Source: Acidaminococcaceae bacterium (GTDB lineage Bacteria > Bacillota > Negativicutes > Acidaminococcales > Acidaminococcaceae). Taken from it: 13,941 nucleotides of DNA. Position 1 is the stretch's first letter. Every line of letters begins with the position of its first letter. Under the pieces are notes generated by a model. It saw only the letters and a list, made by a program, of their open reading frames with translations. It made no database searches and had not been told where the DNA came from. Where the stretch lies: positions 1 to 13,941 of the forward strand of contig DOSQ01000169.1 in the NCBI GenBank assembly GCA_003512125.1, given 5' to 3'. The position numbers and the translations under genes are program-made. Below are positions 6,582 to 13,935 of this stretch, in pieces.

Positions 6582-7592
6582 TTACCCGTTTTTATCTTCA
6601 TCTATCAGCAGTTTGTATATTTTTCTGTAATATTCCGACTGTATCTTGGTCAATTTATCTGTTGTACCCATGCGGAGATCCCATTTTACCCAGGACCAGG
6701 GTTCGCCGTAGGAAAGGGAAATGCTGTCTGAGGCGGCATCCAGTACAATCAGGTCATTTTCGGGGAAAGGTCCCCAGGTATCGATTTTATATTCCCGGCC
6801 CAACGCATCGATTTTCTCCAGTATTTGTGTGGAAATGACACGATTCTGCGTTTTTTCCGGAGAATTATGCCATTCTTTGAAACGGCTGTCGAACAGTGAT
6901 TCCGTTTTGCTCTTCCGCGTAAGGTCAATAAAATGATGCCCACCGCTCATACTTCCGGCGCTGCTGAAGCGACACTGTAACAACTGACCTAGCAGGACTT
7001 TCCCATCATAGAGTTTTTGCCCGTTATCCTTCGCCAGCTTTTCCATAAACTCTACCAGCATCTCATTGGAAACGCCTTTGCGGAAGGGGCTGTCTTTGCC
7101 CGCCCGGTTCAGCGTGATATGTTTTCCGTTTTTGTATTCTACGTACAGAAGCCGGAGCTGTTTAAACTCAATCGGCTCTGCGGTAGCGGCCGCTGCGCTG
7201 ACTCCGCCTTTCTGGAGTAGTTTGTCCAGATTGGCTAGTTCCATTTCATCGGCAGTGAAGCTGCAGCCCCTGGGAAAAATGCGTTCCTTTTTCTTCGATG
7301 TATCTGCGATGGGCTGCATACCTGTGAGTCCGGAAGGTGGTGTCAGGTTGAACTTTGACTTCATGGTGCGCATGGTACAGAGGATTTTTTCCCCCTCGCG
7401 ACGCATGATCAGTTCATAATAAATGTTTTTGTGATAAATCGAAATCTCGCTTTTCTGTATCTCGCTGGGCGTAAAGGATACATCAGGTTTTTGTGTCGGC
7501 TTTCGCGCAGGTTTTTCCTCTGCTCCGGTGCAGCCGTGCAGGCCGAATAAACTGCAGCACAGTAAAAAGAGTCCGAATTTCCAGAATCGCAT
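6582..7592 (-). CDS. Predicted lipoprotein of unknown function (336 aa)
   Basis: I do not recognise the family. The N terminus is a lipoprotein signal: MRFWKF, a hydrophobic core, then the lipobox LHGC with Cys21 as the predicted lipidated residue. A short Lys/Pro-rich linker (about 25-40) follows, then two stretches that look alike. The first (about 45-200) ends with a Leu-rich helix, an LLYVEYKNGKHITLNR strand pair and a helix. The second (about 205-336) has QILEKIDALGREY, IVLDAASDSISLSY and WVKWDLRMG, then a final helix. This suggests a duplicated alpha/beta unit, which is inference. No catalytic motif stands out. AAGGAGGT lies just upstream of the ATG, making the start secure. It is a single-gene unit, convergent with the nucleotidase and divergent from panE. 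Confidence 0.85.
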   Translation of the reverse strand: MRFWKFGLFLLCCSLFGLHGCTGAEEKPARKPTQKPDVSFTPSEIQKSEISIYHKNIYYELIMRREGEKILCTMRTMKSKFNLTPPSGLTGMQPIADTSKKKERIFPRGCSFTADEMELANLDKLLQKGGVSAAAATAEPIEFKQLRLLYVEYKNGKHITLNRAGKDSPFRKGVSNEMLVEFMEKLAKDNGQKLYDGKVLLGQLLQCRFSSAGSMSGGHHFIDLTRKSKTESLFDSRFKEWHNSPEKTQNRVISTQILEKIDALGREYKIDTWGPFPENDLIVLDAASDSISLSYGEPWSWVKWDLRMGTTDKLTKIQSEYYRKIYKLLIDEDKNG

Positions 7593-7815
7593 GATGTTAC
7601 CTCCTTCTGAATCTGTTCCGGGATGGCGAAGATGCCGTCAGCTTCTTTATCGTTTCTTACATTACAATAGCAGATTTCAGAAAACGTGCTGTCCGTTTAA
7701 CGTGAAGCTAATTTATACACACTAAATGTCTTTGTTTTATTGTATCAAAAATAAAGTGCAAATTAAAGGGCGGGTGTTTATTTTTCAATACAGACTATGA
7801 TTGTGTTTTTATGTG

Positions 7816-7824
7816 TGATATAAT
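7816..7824 (+). promoter_or_regulatory. Extended -10 promoter element ahead of panE
   Basis: TGATATAAT matches the extended -10 consensus TGnTATAAT perfectly, in a very AT-rich stretch. No good -35 is seen at the usual distance, as is common for extended -10 promoters. Transcription from about 7831 would give a leader of roughly 120 bases before the panE start. Confidence 0.5.
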
Positions 7825-7852
7825 TATCTAAATTGTTTTTTTATATTTATAT

Positions 7853-7877
7853 TATAGAAGACTATATATAGAAGACT
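7853..7877 (+). repeat. Two 11-base direct repeats in the panE leader
   Basis: TATAGAAGACT occurs at 7853-7863 and again at 7867-7877, a 14-base period, just downstream of the putative promoter. The gap 7593-7949 otherwise holds no gene that I can support: it is AT-rich (about 7740-7870), carries the minus-strand ribosome binding site of the lipoprotein at its left end and GGAGGGGGAG for panE at its right end. The repeat could be chance or a paired protein site. Confidence 0.4.
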
Positions 7878-7949
7878 GCTTTCGGCGCGAGCTGTTGCTG
7901 TGTGTCCTGCAAAACGGTGAGGCGGAAAGTTATCGGAGGGGGAGTTTGT

Positions 7950-8870
7950 ATGGAAATTAAATCCGTCGCCATTTTGGGCGCAGGCGCCATTGGGGCGTAT
8001 TTTGTCTACGGTTTTTCGGCAGCGCAGAACATTGACTTTTGCCTGATTGCCAAAGGAGAGCGGAAGGACCGTTTGCAACGGGACGGAATCTGCATCAATG
8101 GAACGGTGTACAAGCCAGCGGTGAAGACTCCGGAAGAGGCGAAAGGTGTTGACCTGTTGCTCGTTGCTACAAAATATACAGGATTGCGGGCTGCGCTGGA
8201 TGATATCCGCACAGTGGTGACGCCGCACACGACGGTTCTAAGTCTGTTGAACGGCATCGACAGCGAGGAGATCATCGGCACGGTGATTGATCCCTCACAG
8301 ATCGTGTACAGCCTGATGCGCATTAACTCGGAACGGAACGGAAACAGCGTGACTTTTAATGCGGAAAAGACACCGGGGTTGTTTGCAGGCGAAAAAGACT
8401 CGGAAAACGAATCGGAACGGCTGGTTGCCATCCGCAGGCTGTTGGCAAAAACAACATTGAAATATAATTTCTGCAAGGATATTATTTCGGACCAATGGCT
8501 GAAGTATACGCTGAACATCGCTTACAATTTGCCTCAGGCTGTGCTGGGCGTAGGATATGCATCCTATTTTGACAGTGATCATGTAGGATTTATCCGTGAC
8601 AGGTTGGAAGCGGAAGCCCGACAGGTGGCCGCGGCGTACGGGATTACCTTCGGACCCTTGGAGAATACCCGTCCCCGCTGGCTGGAGAAAGCCCGTTTTT
8701 CCACGTTGCAGGATTTGGAGGCCAAACGGCACACAGAAATTGATATGTTCTGCAGGGTACTGATGGAAAAAGCGGAGGCAAAAGGGATACAGGTTCCGTT
8801 TACGGAATATACATATCATGCCATCAAGGCGCTGGAAGAAAAAAACGACGGAAAGTTTGACTATCAATAA
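7950..8870 (+). CDS. panE: 2-dehydropantoate 2-reductase (ketopantoate reductase)
   Basis: Reduces 2-dehydropantoate to pantoate with NADPH in pantothenate and coenzyme A synthesis; cytoplasmic. The 306-residue length is normal. The N-terminal Rossmann fold begins VAILGAGAIGAYFV, with the GxGxxG loop at 10-15, and continues with LLVATKYTGL and LLNGID, whose Asn is the conserved substrate-site residue. The all-helical C-terminal domain has WLKYTLNIAYN with the catalytic-type Lys185 and Asn189 four apart, as in E. coli PanE, and FSTLQDLEAKRHTEID, which closely follows the E. coli segment containing the substrate-binding Ser and the acidic Glu. ATG 7950 is chosen because GGAGGGGGAG precedes it and the Rossmann fold starts at once; a longer frame from 7902 lacks such a site. 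Some family members act on other 2-keto acids, so panE is probable but not certain. No other pantothenate gene is adjacent. Confidence 0.87.
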   Translation: MEIKSVAILGAGAIGAYFVYGFSAAQNIDFCLIAKGERKDRLQRDGICINGTVYKPAVKTPEEAKGVDLLLVATKYTGLRAALDDIRTVVTPHTTVLSLLNGIDSEEIIGTVIDPSQIVYSLMRINSERNGNSVTFNAEKTPGLFAGEKDSENESERLVAIRRLLAKTTLKYNFCKDIISDQWLKYTLNIAYNLPQAVLGVGYASYFDSDHVGFIRDRLEAEARQVAAAYGITFGPLENTRPRWLEKARFSTLQDLEAKRHTEIDMFCRVLMEKAEAKGIQVPFTEYTYHAIKALEEKNDGKFDYQ

Positions 8871-8990
8871 TAATTGTGAAGCAATATGTGGCTTTTACTC
8901 CGGAGCAATCCGGGTTGTTTTTGATGAGGAAGCAGATAAAAAGTCAGAATTTTTGTTAGAGAAGCATTTTAGAGAATTAAGGAAGAATAG

Positions 8991-9028
8991 AAATCGCCAG
9001 AGAGTTTTTCGGTGCTCTCTGGCGGTTT
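8991..9028. terminator. Bidirectional terminator between panE and the VWA gene
   Basis: CGCCAGAGAG (8995-9004) and CTCTCTGGCG (9015-9024) form a perfect stem, extended outward by A-T pairs and one T-G wobble to about 14 bp, with a 10-base loop. It ends in GTTTTAT on the plus strand and ATTTCT on the minus strand, so it can serve both converging genes. The stretch 8871-8990 before it holds no gene that I can support. Confidence 0.8.
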
Positions 9029-9068
9029 TATCATTTCCCGGGAAATAAATTCTGTATTTCTGTATCGG

Positions 9069-9863
9069 TTATTTGTCTTCTTCTACTTCTTTTTTCCAGT
9101 TTCCGGTTTCCATTTCGCCGGCTGCGTAATCCGCCACCATGGCGCTCACGGCGCGGAAATTGGCTTTCACACCGGAATTGGTGTTTTTGTATTTTACGGC
9201 ATTTTGCTTTTTGATGCCGATGTTCTGTGCCGCGGCGGCCGCGTCGATGTTGGCGCCCAGGAAGACAAACTCAAAATTCTTTTCCTGCAGTTCGGAAATC
9301 AGCGCTTTCACTTTGGCGTAGGTCCACTCTTTGGAAGCGTTTTCCTTGCCGTCCGTGGTGATGACTACCAGTACTTTGTTGCCTTTGGCATCGATGTCCG
9401 GCAGGGTTTTCATCTGGGACAGGGTGTTGCCCACAGCGTCCAGCAGGGCCGTGGTGCCCTGGGGGGTGTATTCTTTATCGGTAATGTTCTTCACTTTATC
9501 CAGGTCGGTGCGTTCATAGATGGTGGAAACCGCGTTGTTGAACATGACGGCGGTCACTTTCACCGGCAGTTCGCTTTGCCGCTGTTTGTCCAGCATGGAG
9601 TTGAAGCCGCCGATGGTGTCTTTTTCCAGCCCGTACATGGAACCGGATTTGTCCAGGATCAGCACCAGGTCCATGGAAGTAGCTTTTTCGGCTTTCTGCT
9701 GCTGTTCGGCAGGTTTTTCTTTTTCCGTGGTTTCCGTGGCAAAAATCTGGGTGCCTGCAGGAATGCCGGGCTTGTTTGCCAACGTTTCCGAAGAAGCGGC
9801 GAAAGCCGTTACGGAACAGGCTAAAGCCAGAAGGGCAGTGCAGAGGATGGCAGTTTTTTTCAT
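9069..9863 (-). CDS. Exported von Willebrand factor type A domain protein
   Basis: A 264-residue secreted protein with one VWA domain. Residues 1-22 are a signal peptide ending in AFA. A 40-residue Glu/Lys/Gln/Ala-rich linker follows. The VWA domain begins at MDLVLILDKSGSM; all metal-ion-dependent adhesion site parts are present: D71-x-S73-x-S75, the Thr of TPQGTTALLDAV (137/138), and D171 in VVITTDGKE. It should therefore bind a divalent cation and a protein ligand. The features DTIGGFN, FVFLGANIDA and the closing KYKNTNSGVKANFRAVSAMVADY belong to a compact VWA family that I know mainly without a signal peptide. The tail is charged. GGGAGGAAC precedes the ATG. It lies 92 bases downstream of a lipoprotein gene on the same strand, and may be cotranscribed or use the nearby TTGACA promoter. 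The ligand is unknown. Confidence 0.9.
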   Translation of the reverse strand: MKKTAILCTALLALACSVTAFAASSETLANKPGIPAGTQIFATETTEKEKPAEQQQKAEKATSMDLVLILDKSGSMYGLEKDTIGGFNSMLDKQRQSELPVKVTAVMFNNAVSTIYERTDLDKVKNITDKEYTPQGTTALLDAVGNTLSQMKTLPDIDAKGNKVLVVITTDGKENASKEWTYAKVKALISELQEKNFEFVFLGANIDAAAAAQNIGIKKQNAVKYKNTNSGVKANFRAVSAMVADYAAGEMETGNWKKEVEEDK

Positions 9864-9911
9864 GATGAGTTCCTCCCGTAAAGTAAATGACTGTTTTGCG
9901 AATATCCATTG

Positions 9912-9939
9912 TAACTATTTTAAGGCAATTGTTTGTCAA
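9912..9939 (-). promoter_or_regulatory. Possible promoter for the VWA gene
   Basis: Read on the minus strand, a perfect TTGACA (9939-9934) is followed after 16 bases by TAGTTA (9917-9912), about 50 bases ahead of the VWA start. The -10 is a poor match (TACAAT lies further on with a 20-base spacer), so the exact start is unsure. If real, the VWA gene has its own promoter as well as possible readthrough from the lipoprotein gene. Confidence 0.35.
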
Positions 9940-9955
9940 AATTGTGTTTTTACGG

Positions 9956-11185
9956 TTATTTTTTCTCCGCCTCTTTCTGTTTGGGTTTCAGTTTGTTCAG
10001 GCCTTCGTTGCCGAGAATAATCAGGTCATTTTCTTCCATGGCGTACAGTTGGTTGGGCGCTTTTGTGTCATGTATTTTTGGCCCGATACACCAGCGGCCC
10101 AGCACGGGATGCCACCCGAATTCGTTGAAGGCGGCGTCGTGGAATTTGCGGTTGCGGACCGCGATGGCCATCACGTTGTCGGCCGGGGCCAGGCTGTCCA
10201 TAAAGACATAGTATTTGATGATGCGTTTGTTCGTCGTGACAAACTCAAATTGCTTGCCGCTTTGTCTGATTTGCATGTCCCGGGTTATGTCGAAACGGCT
10301 TTCCTGTTCTTTGAAGGAACCGTCTTTCTGTTTTTCGCGCAGGAGCGTGATGGCGGGGTAGTGGATGGTAAAGGGCGCTTTGTCGTTGTAATCCTGCCAC
10401 TGTTTGTGTTCAAGCTTGTCGCTTCCATAGATGGTCAGGGATTCAACGGTCAGGGAATCGTGCCCGTTCACCGGCCATTGGGGATTTTCGCCCCAGGCTG
10501 CGCGGCTGGCCGCTTCCACATCTTTTTGCAGCGCGTCCGGAAAACGCTGCAGGTTCAGGCGCACGCGGCTGCTGAATTGTTCCGCCGCCGTTTCCATCAC
10601 CGCGCGGGGACGCAGCGGGGCCCCGGTGTAGATGAAGTGCAGATTGACGGAGTAATTTTTGTCTTTCAGAGAATCTTTGGCAAAGGCGTCCATGTCTTGG
10701 ATGGTAACGGGAAGCACGCCACGGAGCTCGCTGTCTTCTGTAACGCCTCCGAGCGGCGGTTTTTTCCCATGCATGTCGACCCGGGACGAGATGTGAACTT
10801 CCGGCTTAACCGCGGTCCACTGCAGTCCCAGCATGTCGTTGATCAGAGCAGTTACTTTTTCTTTGTATAAATCTGCCTGTTTGGAGGTATAGATGTCTCC
10901 GGTTTTGGTGTTGACGGCGAACTTCAGCTGCTTGCTGCCGGACTGGTATTCGCCGCTTACAAATTCCGTCAGCTGCAGCTGGTGGTTTTCACCCAGATAT
11001 TTTACGCTCGATACTTCTTTGATCTTTGCGTTGGGATCTGTTTTGGCAAGATAGTCTTTAAAGATTTTTATAGCGCTGTCATAGAGTTTGTCCTGTTCGG
11101 AGGACGTGAAGTCGTCCAGGTAGCATCCGGAAAAGGACAGGCAGAAGAACAGGGTTGCCAGGCATAACGTAAGCAGTCGTTTCAT
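9956..11185 (-). CDS. Predicted lipoprotein of unknown function (409 aa)
   Basis: I do not recognise the family. The N terminus is a clear lipoprotein signal: MKRLLTL, a hydrophobic core, and lipobox SFSGC with Cys21 as the predicted lipidated residue. The mature part begins with a helix (EQDKLYDSAIKIFKDYL), then strands with a FAVNTKTGDIY turn and a YKEKVTALINDM helix, reminiscent of small secreted beta-alpha domains such as PepSY-like ones, though no match is claimed. The middle contains a helical stretch of about 60 residues and the C-terminal third is strand-rich (FDITRDMQIR, FEFVTTNKRIIKYYVF, NVMAIAVRNRKFHD). It ends in a Lys/Glu-rich tail. AAAGGAAC before the ATG supports the start. The gene is divergent from the DUF3298 gene and upstream of the VWA gene on the same strand, so an envelope role shared with the latter is possible but inferred. 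Confidence 0.85.
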   Translation of the reverse strand: MKRLLTLCLATLFFCLSFSGCYLDDFTSSEQDKLYDSAIKIFKDYLAKTDPNAKIKEVSSVKYLGENHQLQLTEFVSGEYQSGSKQLKFAVNTKTGDIYTSKQADLYKEKVTALINDMLGLQWTAVKPEVHISSRVDMHGKKPPLGGVTEDSELRGVLPVTIQDMDAFAKDSLKDKNYSVNLHFIYTGAPLRPRAVMETAAEQFSSRVRLNLQRFPDALQKDVEAASRAAWGENPQWPVNGHDSLTVESLTIYGSDKLEHKQWQDYNDKAPFTIHYPAITLLREKQKDGSFKEQESRFDITRDMQIRQSGKQFEFVTTNKRIIKYYVFMDSLAPADNVMAIAVRNRKFHDAAFNEFGWHPVLGRWCIGPKIHDTKAPNQLYAMEENDLIILGNEGLNKLKPKQKEAEKK

Positions 11186-11326
11186 AAGCAGTTCCTTTCT
11201 CTGGAGCGGTCAGTAAAACCGTGTTACCGTATTCTCCCGTTTTTACTTAACTGATTCTGTAATATGTAATTCGTATGGCTGAAAAAAGAAATTTATCCAT
11301 CCATCGTTTATATTATAAAATATCTG

Positions 11327-11335
11327 TGATAAAAT
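11327..11335 (+). promoter_or_regulatory. Possible extended -10 promoter for the DUF3298 gene
   Basis: TGATAAAAT (11327-11335) fits an extended -10 element (TGnTATAAT, one mismatch) in an AT-rich segment. No convincing -35 is seen. It would give a leader of about 100 bases. The divergent gap 11186-11442 also contains the ribosome binding sites of both flanking genes and must contain the lipoprotein promoter on the minus strand, which I could not place. Confidence 0.35.
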
Positions 11336-11442
11336 AGCTATATAGAATTGTGCGGGGCGCGGTGGGATGTATTTGTCCGGATGCGTTTCCGGAAGTAAAA
11401 ACCGTTCCTGGTGTTTTGCAGATTCGGCAGGAGGTGTTATCA

Positions 11443-12213
11443 GTGAAAAAATTTGTTGCGGCTTTATTGACCCTGGCGGTAATGGTATGCACGGCCTCTT
11501 TCTGTTTTGCGGAAGCACAGCTTCCTTCTGTTAAGATGGAGCAGCTGAAGAAGGAGTACCGGACGCCGCAGGGGCAGGTGTGTATCGTCACCGATTATAC
11601 CCGCCTGATCGTGGAGAACGCGGACGCGTTCCCGGCTCTGGCGCAAAAGCTGGAGCAGGTGCATAACAAAGAGTGGAATTACCGCATGGAGGACGAAGCA
11701 AAAGAAGATTACAACGACGCGGTAGAACTGAAAAAGCACCGTCCGGAAGAGTATATGCATTTCCTGTTGGAAGAGAGGGTCTGGCAGAAATACCTGGACC
11801 GAAACATTCTGAGTTTATATGTTGAGTTTTATCAGAGTCGGGGCGGGGCCCATCCGAACATCGATATTTTCACCTACAACTTTGACCCGGTGACCGGCAA
11901 TTTCATAACCATGGACGGGGCACTGGCTCTCGGAAAACGGGGAGAGTTCCGTGATTACTATGTGAAGCCGGCTCTGGAAAAGGCGAAAAAGGAGCGGCAG
12001 CTGTTTTATTACGATAACTACAGGGCCATTGTGGACGAGCTGTTCCAAAGGGATTATGCCGGGGAACCGCCTCTGACATGGTACTGGGGTGACGAAGGGA
12101 TCACCATGGTATTCCCGGCGGGCACCCTGGGGCCCGCGGTAATGGGACCGGTTGAGGCCTTCATTCCCTTTAAGGGAAATGAGACGCTGTTCAATCAAAA
12201 ACTTTTGAAATAA
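11443..12213 (+). CDS. Exported DUF3298-domain protein (RsiV-like C-terminal domain)
   Basis: A 256-residue secreted protein. The start is GTG, with AGGAGGTG just upstream at 11430-11437; a longer frame from 11350 would bury the signal peptide. Residues 1-23 form the signal (VKKF, hydrophobic core, FCFA). The mature part begins with a DUF4163-like region and continues into DUF3298 (PF11738): FYQSRGGAHPNI (Gly134/His137/Pro138) followed by FDPVTGNFITMDG, then an amphipathic region, and WYWGDEGITMVFP with AGTLGPAVMGPVEAFIPF at the end. The same C-terminal domain is found in the extracellular part of the anti-sigma factor RsiV, where it binds lysozyme, and in many secreted proteins of unknown role. 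Here there is no transmembrane anchor or anti-sigma segment and no sigma factor gene beside it, so regulation by that mechanism is not supported. A strong terminator follows. Confidence 0.82.
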   Translation: MKKFVAALLTLAVMVCTASFCFAEAQLPSVKMEQLKKEYRTPQGQVCIVTDYTRLIVENADAFPALAQKLEQVHNKEWNYRMEDEAKEDYNDAVELKKHRPEEYMHFLLEERVWQKYLDRNILSLYVEFYQSRGGAHPNIDIFTYNFDPVTGNFITMDGALALGKRGEFRDYYVKPALEKAKKERQLFYYDNYRAIVDELFQRDYAGEPPLTWYWGDEGITMVFPAGTLGPAVMGPVEAFIPFKGNETLFNQKLLK

Positions 12214-12239
12214 CCCGGCAGTTTTCACTTACGTAATCT

Positions 12240-12284
12240 ACGCTTTCAGGCTTGCGTTTTTGGCAATGCCTGAAAGCGTTTTTT
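12240..12284 (+). terminator. Terminator of the DUF3298 gene
   Basis: ACGCTTTCAGGC (12240-12251) and GCCTGAAAGCGT (12268-12279) are perfect 12-base inverted arms; the loop can pair further (TTGC/GCAA). A TTTTTT run follows at once. This is a textbook intrinsic terminator about 27 bases after the stop codon. Confidence 0.9.
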
Positions 12285-12289
12285 GTCTG

Positions 12290-12337
12290 CCGGGCACATG
12301 GAACGCCCGGGAGGTACAAAACCTCGCCAAAATGGCG
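12290..12337. repeat. Three abutting small hairpins between terminator and promoter
   Basis: Three short perfect inverted repeats follow one another: CCGGGC/GCCCGG (12290-12295, 12305-12310), GAGGT/ACCTC (12311-12315, 12321-12325) and CGCCA/TGGCG (12325-12329, 12333-12337), the last two sharing one base. They sit just after the DUF3298 terminator and about 20 bases before the -35 of the transporter promoter. They might be operator sites or a second structured 3' end; the function is unknown. Confidence 0.4.
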
Positions 12338-12356
12338 TTTCCTGTGTAATTATAAG

Positions 12357-12385
12357 TTGCTTTAAAGTTGTTTTCATATTATAAT
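12357..12385 (+). promoter_or_regulatory. Promoter of the NSS transporter gene
   Basis: TTGCTT (12357-12362) and a perfect TATAAT (12380-12385) are spaced by 17 bases. Transcription should start near 12392, leaving a leader of about 68 bases before the TTG start at 12460. Confidence 0.65.
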
Positions 12386-12459
12386 GGACATTATTATTGT
12401 GGCAGATGTGTGAAAACACTGGCACAAAATTTATTTTCAGAGACTTGGGGGACATTTCA

Positions 12460-13857
12460 TTGGATCAGGAAAAGGAAAGAAATAATTTTACGGGAACGCT
12501 TGGTTTTGTTCTGGCTTCGGCGGCCAGCGCCATTGGTCTGGGGAATATCTGGCGGTTCCCGTTTCTGGCGGCCCGCGACGGCGGCGGTTTATTTTTGGTA
12601 TGTTACCTGTTGCTGGTTGCAACGTTTGGTTATACGCTGCTGTCTTCGGAAATCGCGATTGGTCGTAAGACCCGGCAGGGTCCGTTAACGGCGTATTCCC
12701 AGTTGGATAAGCGGGGGCACGTTATCGGTGTGCTGGCCTGCCTGGTACCGGTTTTGATTTTGCCGTACTATTGCGTCATCGGCGGCTGGGTGCTGAAGTA
12801 TCTGGCGGCGTTTGTCAGCGGCGCCGGTCTGGCTGCTGCGGGGGACAAATATTTTACTGGTTTTATCACCAGTACCTGGGAACCGATTTTCTGGTTTGTG
12901 ATTTTTATGGCGGCGGTTGTGTTCGTCATTTATCTTGGCGTGGAAGAGGGGATTGAAAAGTATTCCAAGGTTTTGATGCCGGCTTTCTTCCTGCTGATCG
13001 TCGGGGTATCGCTGTATTCCCTTACGCTAAGTTATACGGATGCGTCCGGTGTGACCCGTACGGGCTGGGAAGGGTTTCTGGTATATACGGTTCCCAACCT
13101 GGAAGGCGTTACCATCAGCAAATTTCTGAATGTGCTGATGGATGCCATGGGACAGCTGTTCTATTCTATTTCGGTTGCTATGGGCATTATGGTTGCTTAC
13201 GGTTCGTACGCGAAAAAAGATGTGGACCTGAGCAAGTCCATCAATCACATTGAAATGTTTGATACACTGGCTGCGTTTCTGGCCGGTGTCATGATCATTC
13301 CGGCTGTCTACACCTTTATGGGCAAGGAAGGCATGGCCGCAGGACCCTCGCTGATGTTTATCTCCCTGCCGAAAGTTTTTGCGGCCATGGGCTCTGCCGG
13401 GTCTGTTGTGGGAATTATTTTCTTCGTCATGGTAACCTTTGCGGCGCTGACGTCCGCCATGTCGGTGCAGGAAGCAATCGTGGCGAGCTTTATGGATAAG
13501 TTCCACTGGGAACGTTCCAAGGCTACGTTGCTGATTGGTTTGTATGCCCTGGTTGGCGGCATCATCGTGTGCCTGGGCTATAATGTGGCTTATTTCGAGC
13601 TGCCGCTGCCTAACGGCGCTGTGGCCCAGATCCTGGATCTGATGGATTATATCAGCAATATCGTGTTCATGCCGCTGGTGGCCATTGGCGAATGCCTGCT
13701 GATCGGCTGGGTTGTCGGCGCAGACTGGATTATTGAAGAAATCGAGCAGGGTAAATATACATTCGGGCGTAAACGCATGTACCGGGTGATGGTCAAATAT
13801 GTTACGCCGGTACTGCTGTTTGTGTTATTCTTACAGGCTTTTGGCGTGTTTAACTGA
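12460..13857 (+). CDS. Sodium-dependent transporter, NSS (neurotransmitter:sodium symporter) family
   Basis: An inner-membrane secondary transporter that uses the Na+ gradient to take up a small solute, most often an amino acid or indole/amine compound in bacteria. The 465-residue protein has about 11 membrane spans, as in many bacterial members such as MhsT, and one fewer than LeuT. TM1 bears the family signature GLGNIWRFP (residues 26-34), unwound at the substrate and Na+ sites. TM2 begins GGGLFLVCYLLL, TM3 has PYYCVIGGWVLKYL with the substrate-gating Tyr, TM6 is MGQLFYSISVAMGIMVAYGSY, and TM8 has FAALTSAMSVQEA with the residues of the second Na+ site. The start is set at TTG 12460, with GGGGGA 8 bases upstream, giving a normal short N terminus; an ATG at 12406 would add 18 residues and has no good ribosome binding site. 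Substrate specificity cannot be told from sequence. Confidence 0.93.
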   Translation: MDQEKERNNFTGTLGFVLASAASAIGLGNIWRFPFLAARDGGGLFLVCYLLLVATFGYTLLSSEIAIGRKTRQGPLTAYSQLDKRGHVIGVLACLVPVLILPYYCVIGGWVLKYLAAFVSGAGLAAAGDKYFTGFITSTWEPIFWFVIFMAAVVFVIYLGVEEGIEKYSKVLMPAFFLLIVGVSLYSLTLSYTDASGVTRTGWEGFLVYTVPNLEGVTISKFLNVLMDAMGQLFYSISVAMGIMVAYGSYAKKDVDLSKSINHIEMFDTLAAFLAGVMIIPAVYTFMGKEGMAAGPSLMFISLPKVFAAMGSAGSVVGIIFFVMVTFAALTSAMSVQEAIVASFMDKFHWERSKATLLIGLYALVGGIIVCLGYNVAYFELPLPNGAVAQILDLMDYISNIVFMPLVAIGECLLIGWVVGADWIIEEIEQGKYTFGRKRMYRVMVKYVTPVLLFVLFLQAFGVFN

Positions 13858-13867
13858 CGCAGGTCTG

Positions 13868-13900
13868 ACCGGAACGTGTTCGGATGAACGGTTTTCCGGT
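13868..13900 (+). other. Imperfect hairpin after the transporter gene
   Basis: ACCGGAA (13868-13874) pairs with TTCCGGT (13894-13900), with an inner GTTC/GAAC stem (13878-13881, 13886-13889). No T-tract follows, so transcription may pass through into the gene starting at the right edge. It may be an attenuating or stabilising structure. Confidence 0.3.
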
Positions 13901-13935
13901 GGCCGGCCGGCGTGTTGAAGAGGGGAATGTGTTTT

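Noticed and set aside
7864..7949. Possible riboswitch in the panE leader
   Set aside because: I looked for conserved riboswitch cores and for a terminator/antiterminator pair and saw neither; only a weak CTTTC/GAAAG pairing is present.
8818..9048. Small plus-strand frame (76 codons) overlapping the end of panE
   Set aside because: It starts inside panE without a ribosome binding site and runs through the bidirectional terminator hairpin. The middle (…FDEEADKKSEFLLEKHF…) looks protein-like, but there is not enough to call a gene or relic.
9012..9824. Plus-strand open frame of 270 codons opposite the VWA gene
   Set aside because: The minus-strand protein has a signal peptide, a complete metal site and a ribosome binding site; the plus frame is a Phe/Gly/His-rich shadow.
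9887..10870. Plus-strand open frame of 327 codons opposite the 409-residue lipoprotein
   Set aside because: The minus frame has a lipobox signal peptide and a ribosome binding site and is longer; the plus frame starts in the VWA promoter region and has no domain.
12246..12455. Minus-strand frame of 69 codons in the gap before the transporter
   Set aside because: It spans the terminator, the hairpin cluster and the promoter and has no recognisable product or good ribosome binding site.
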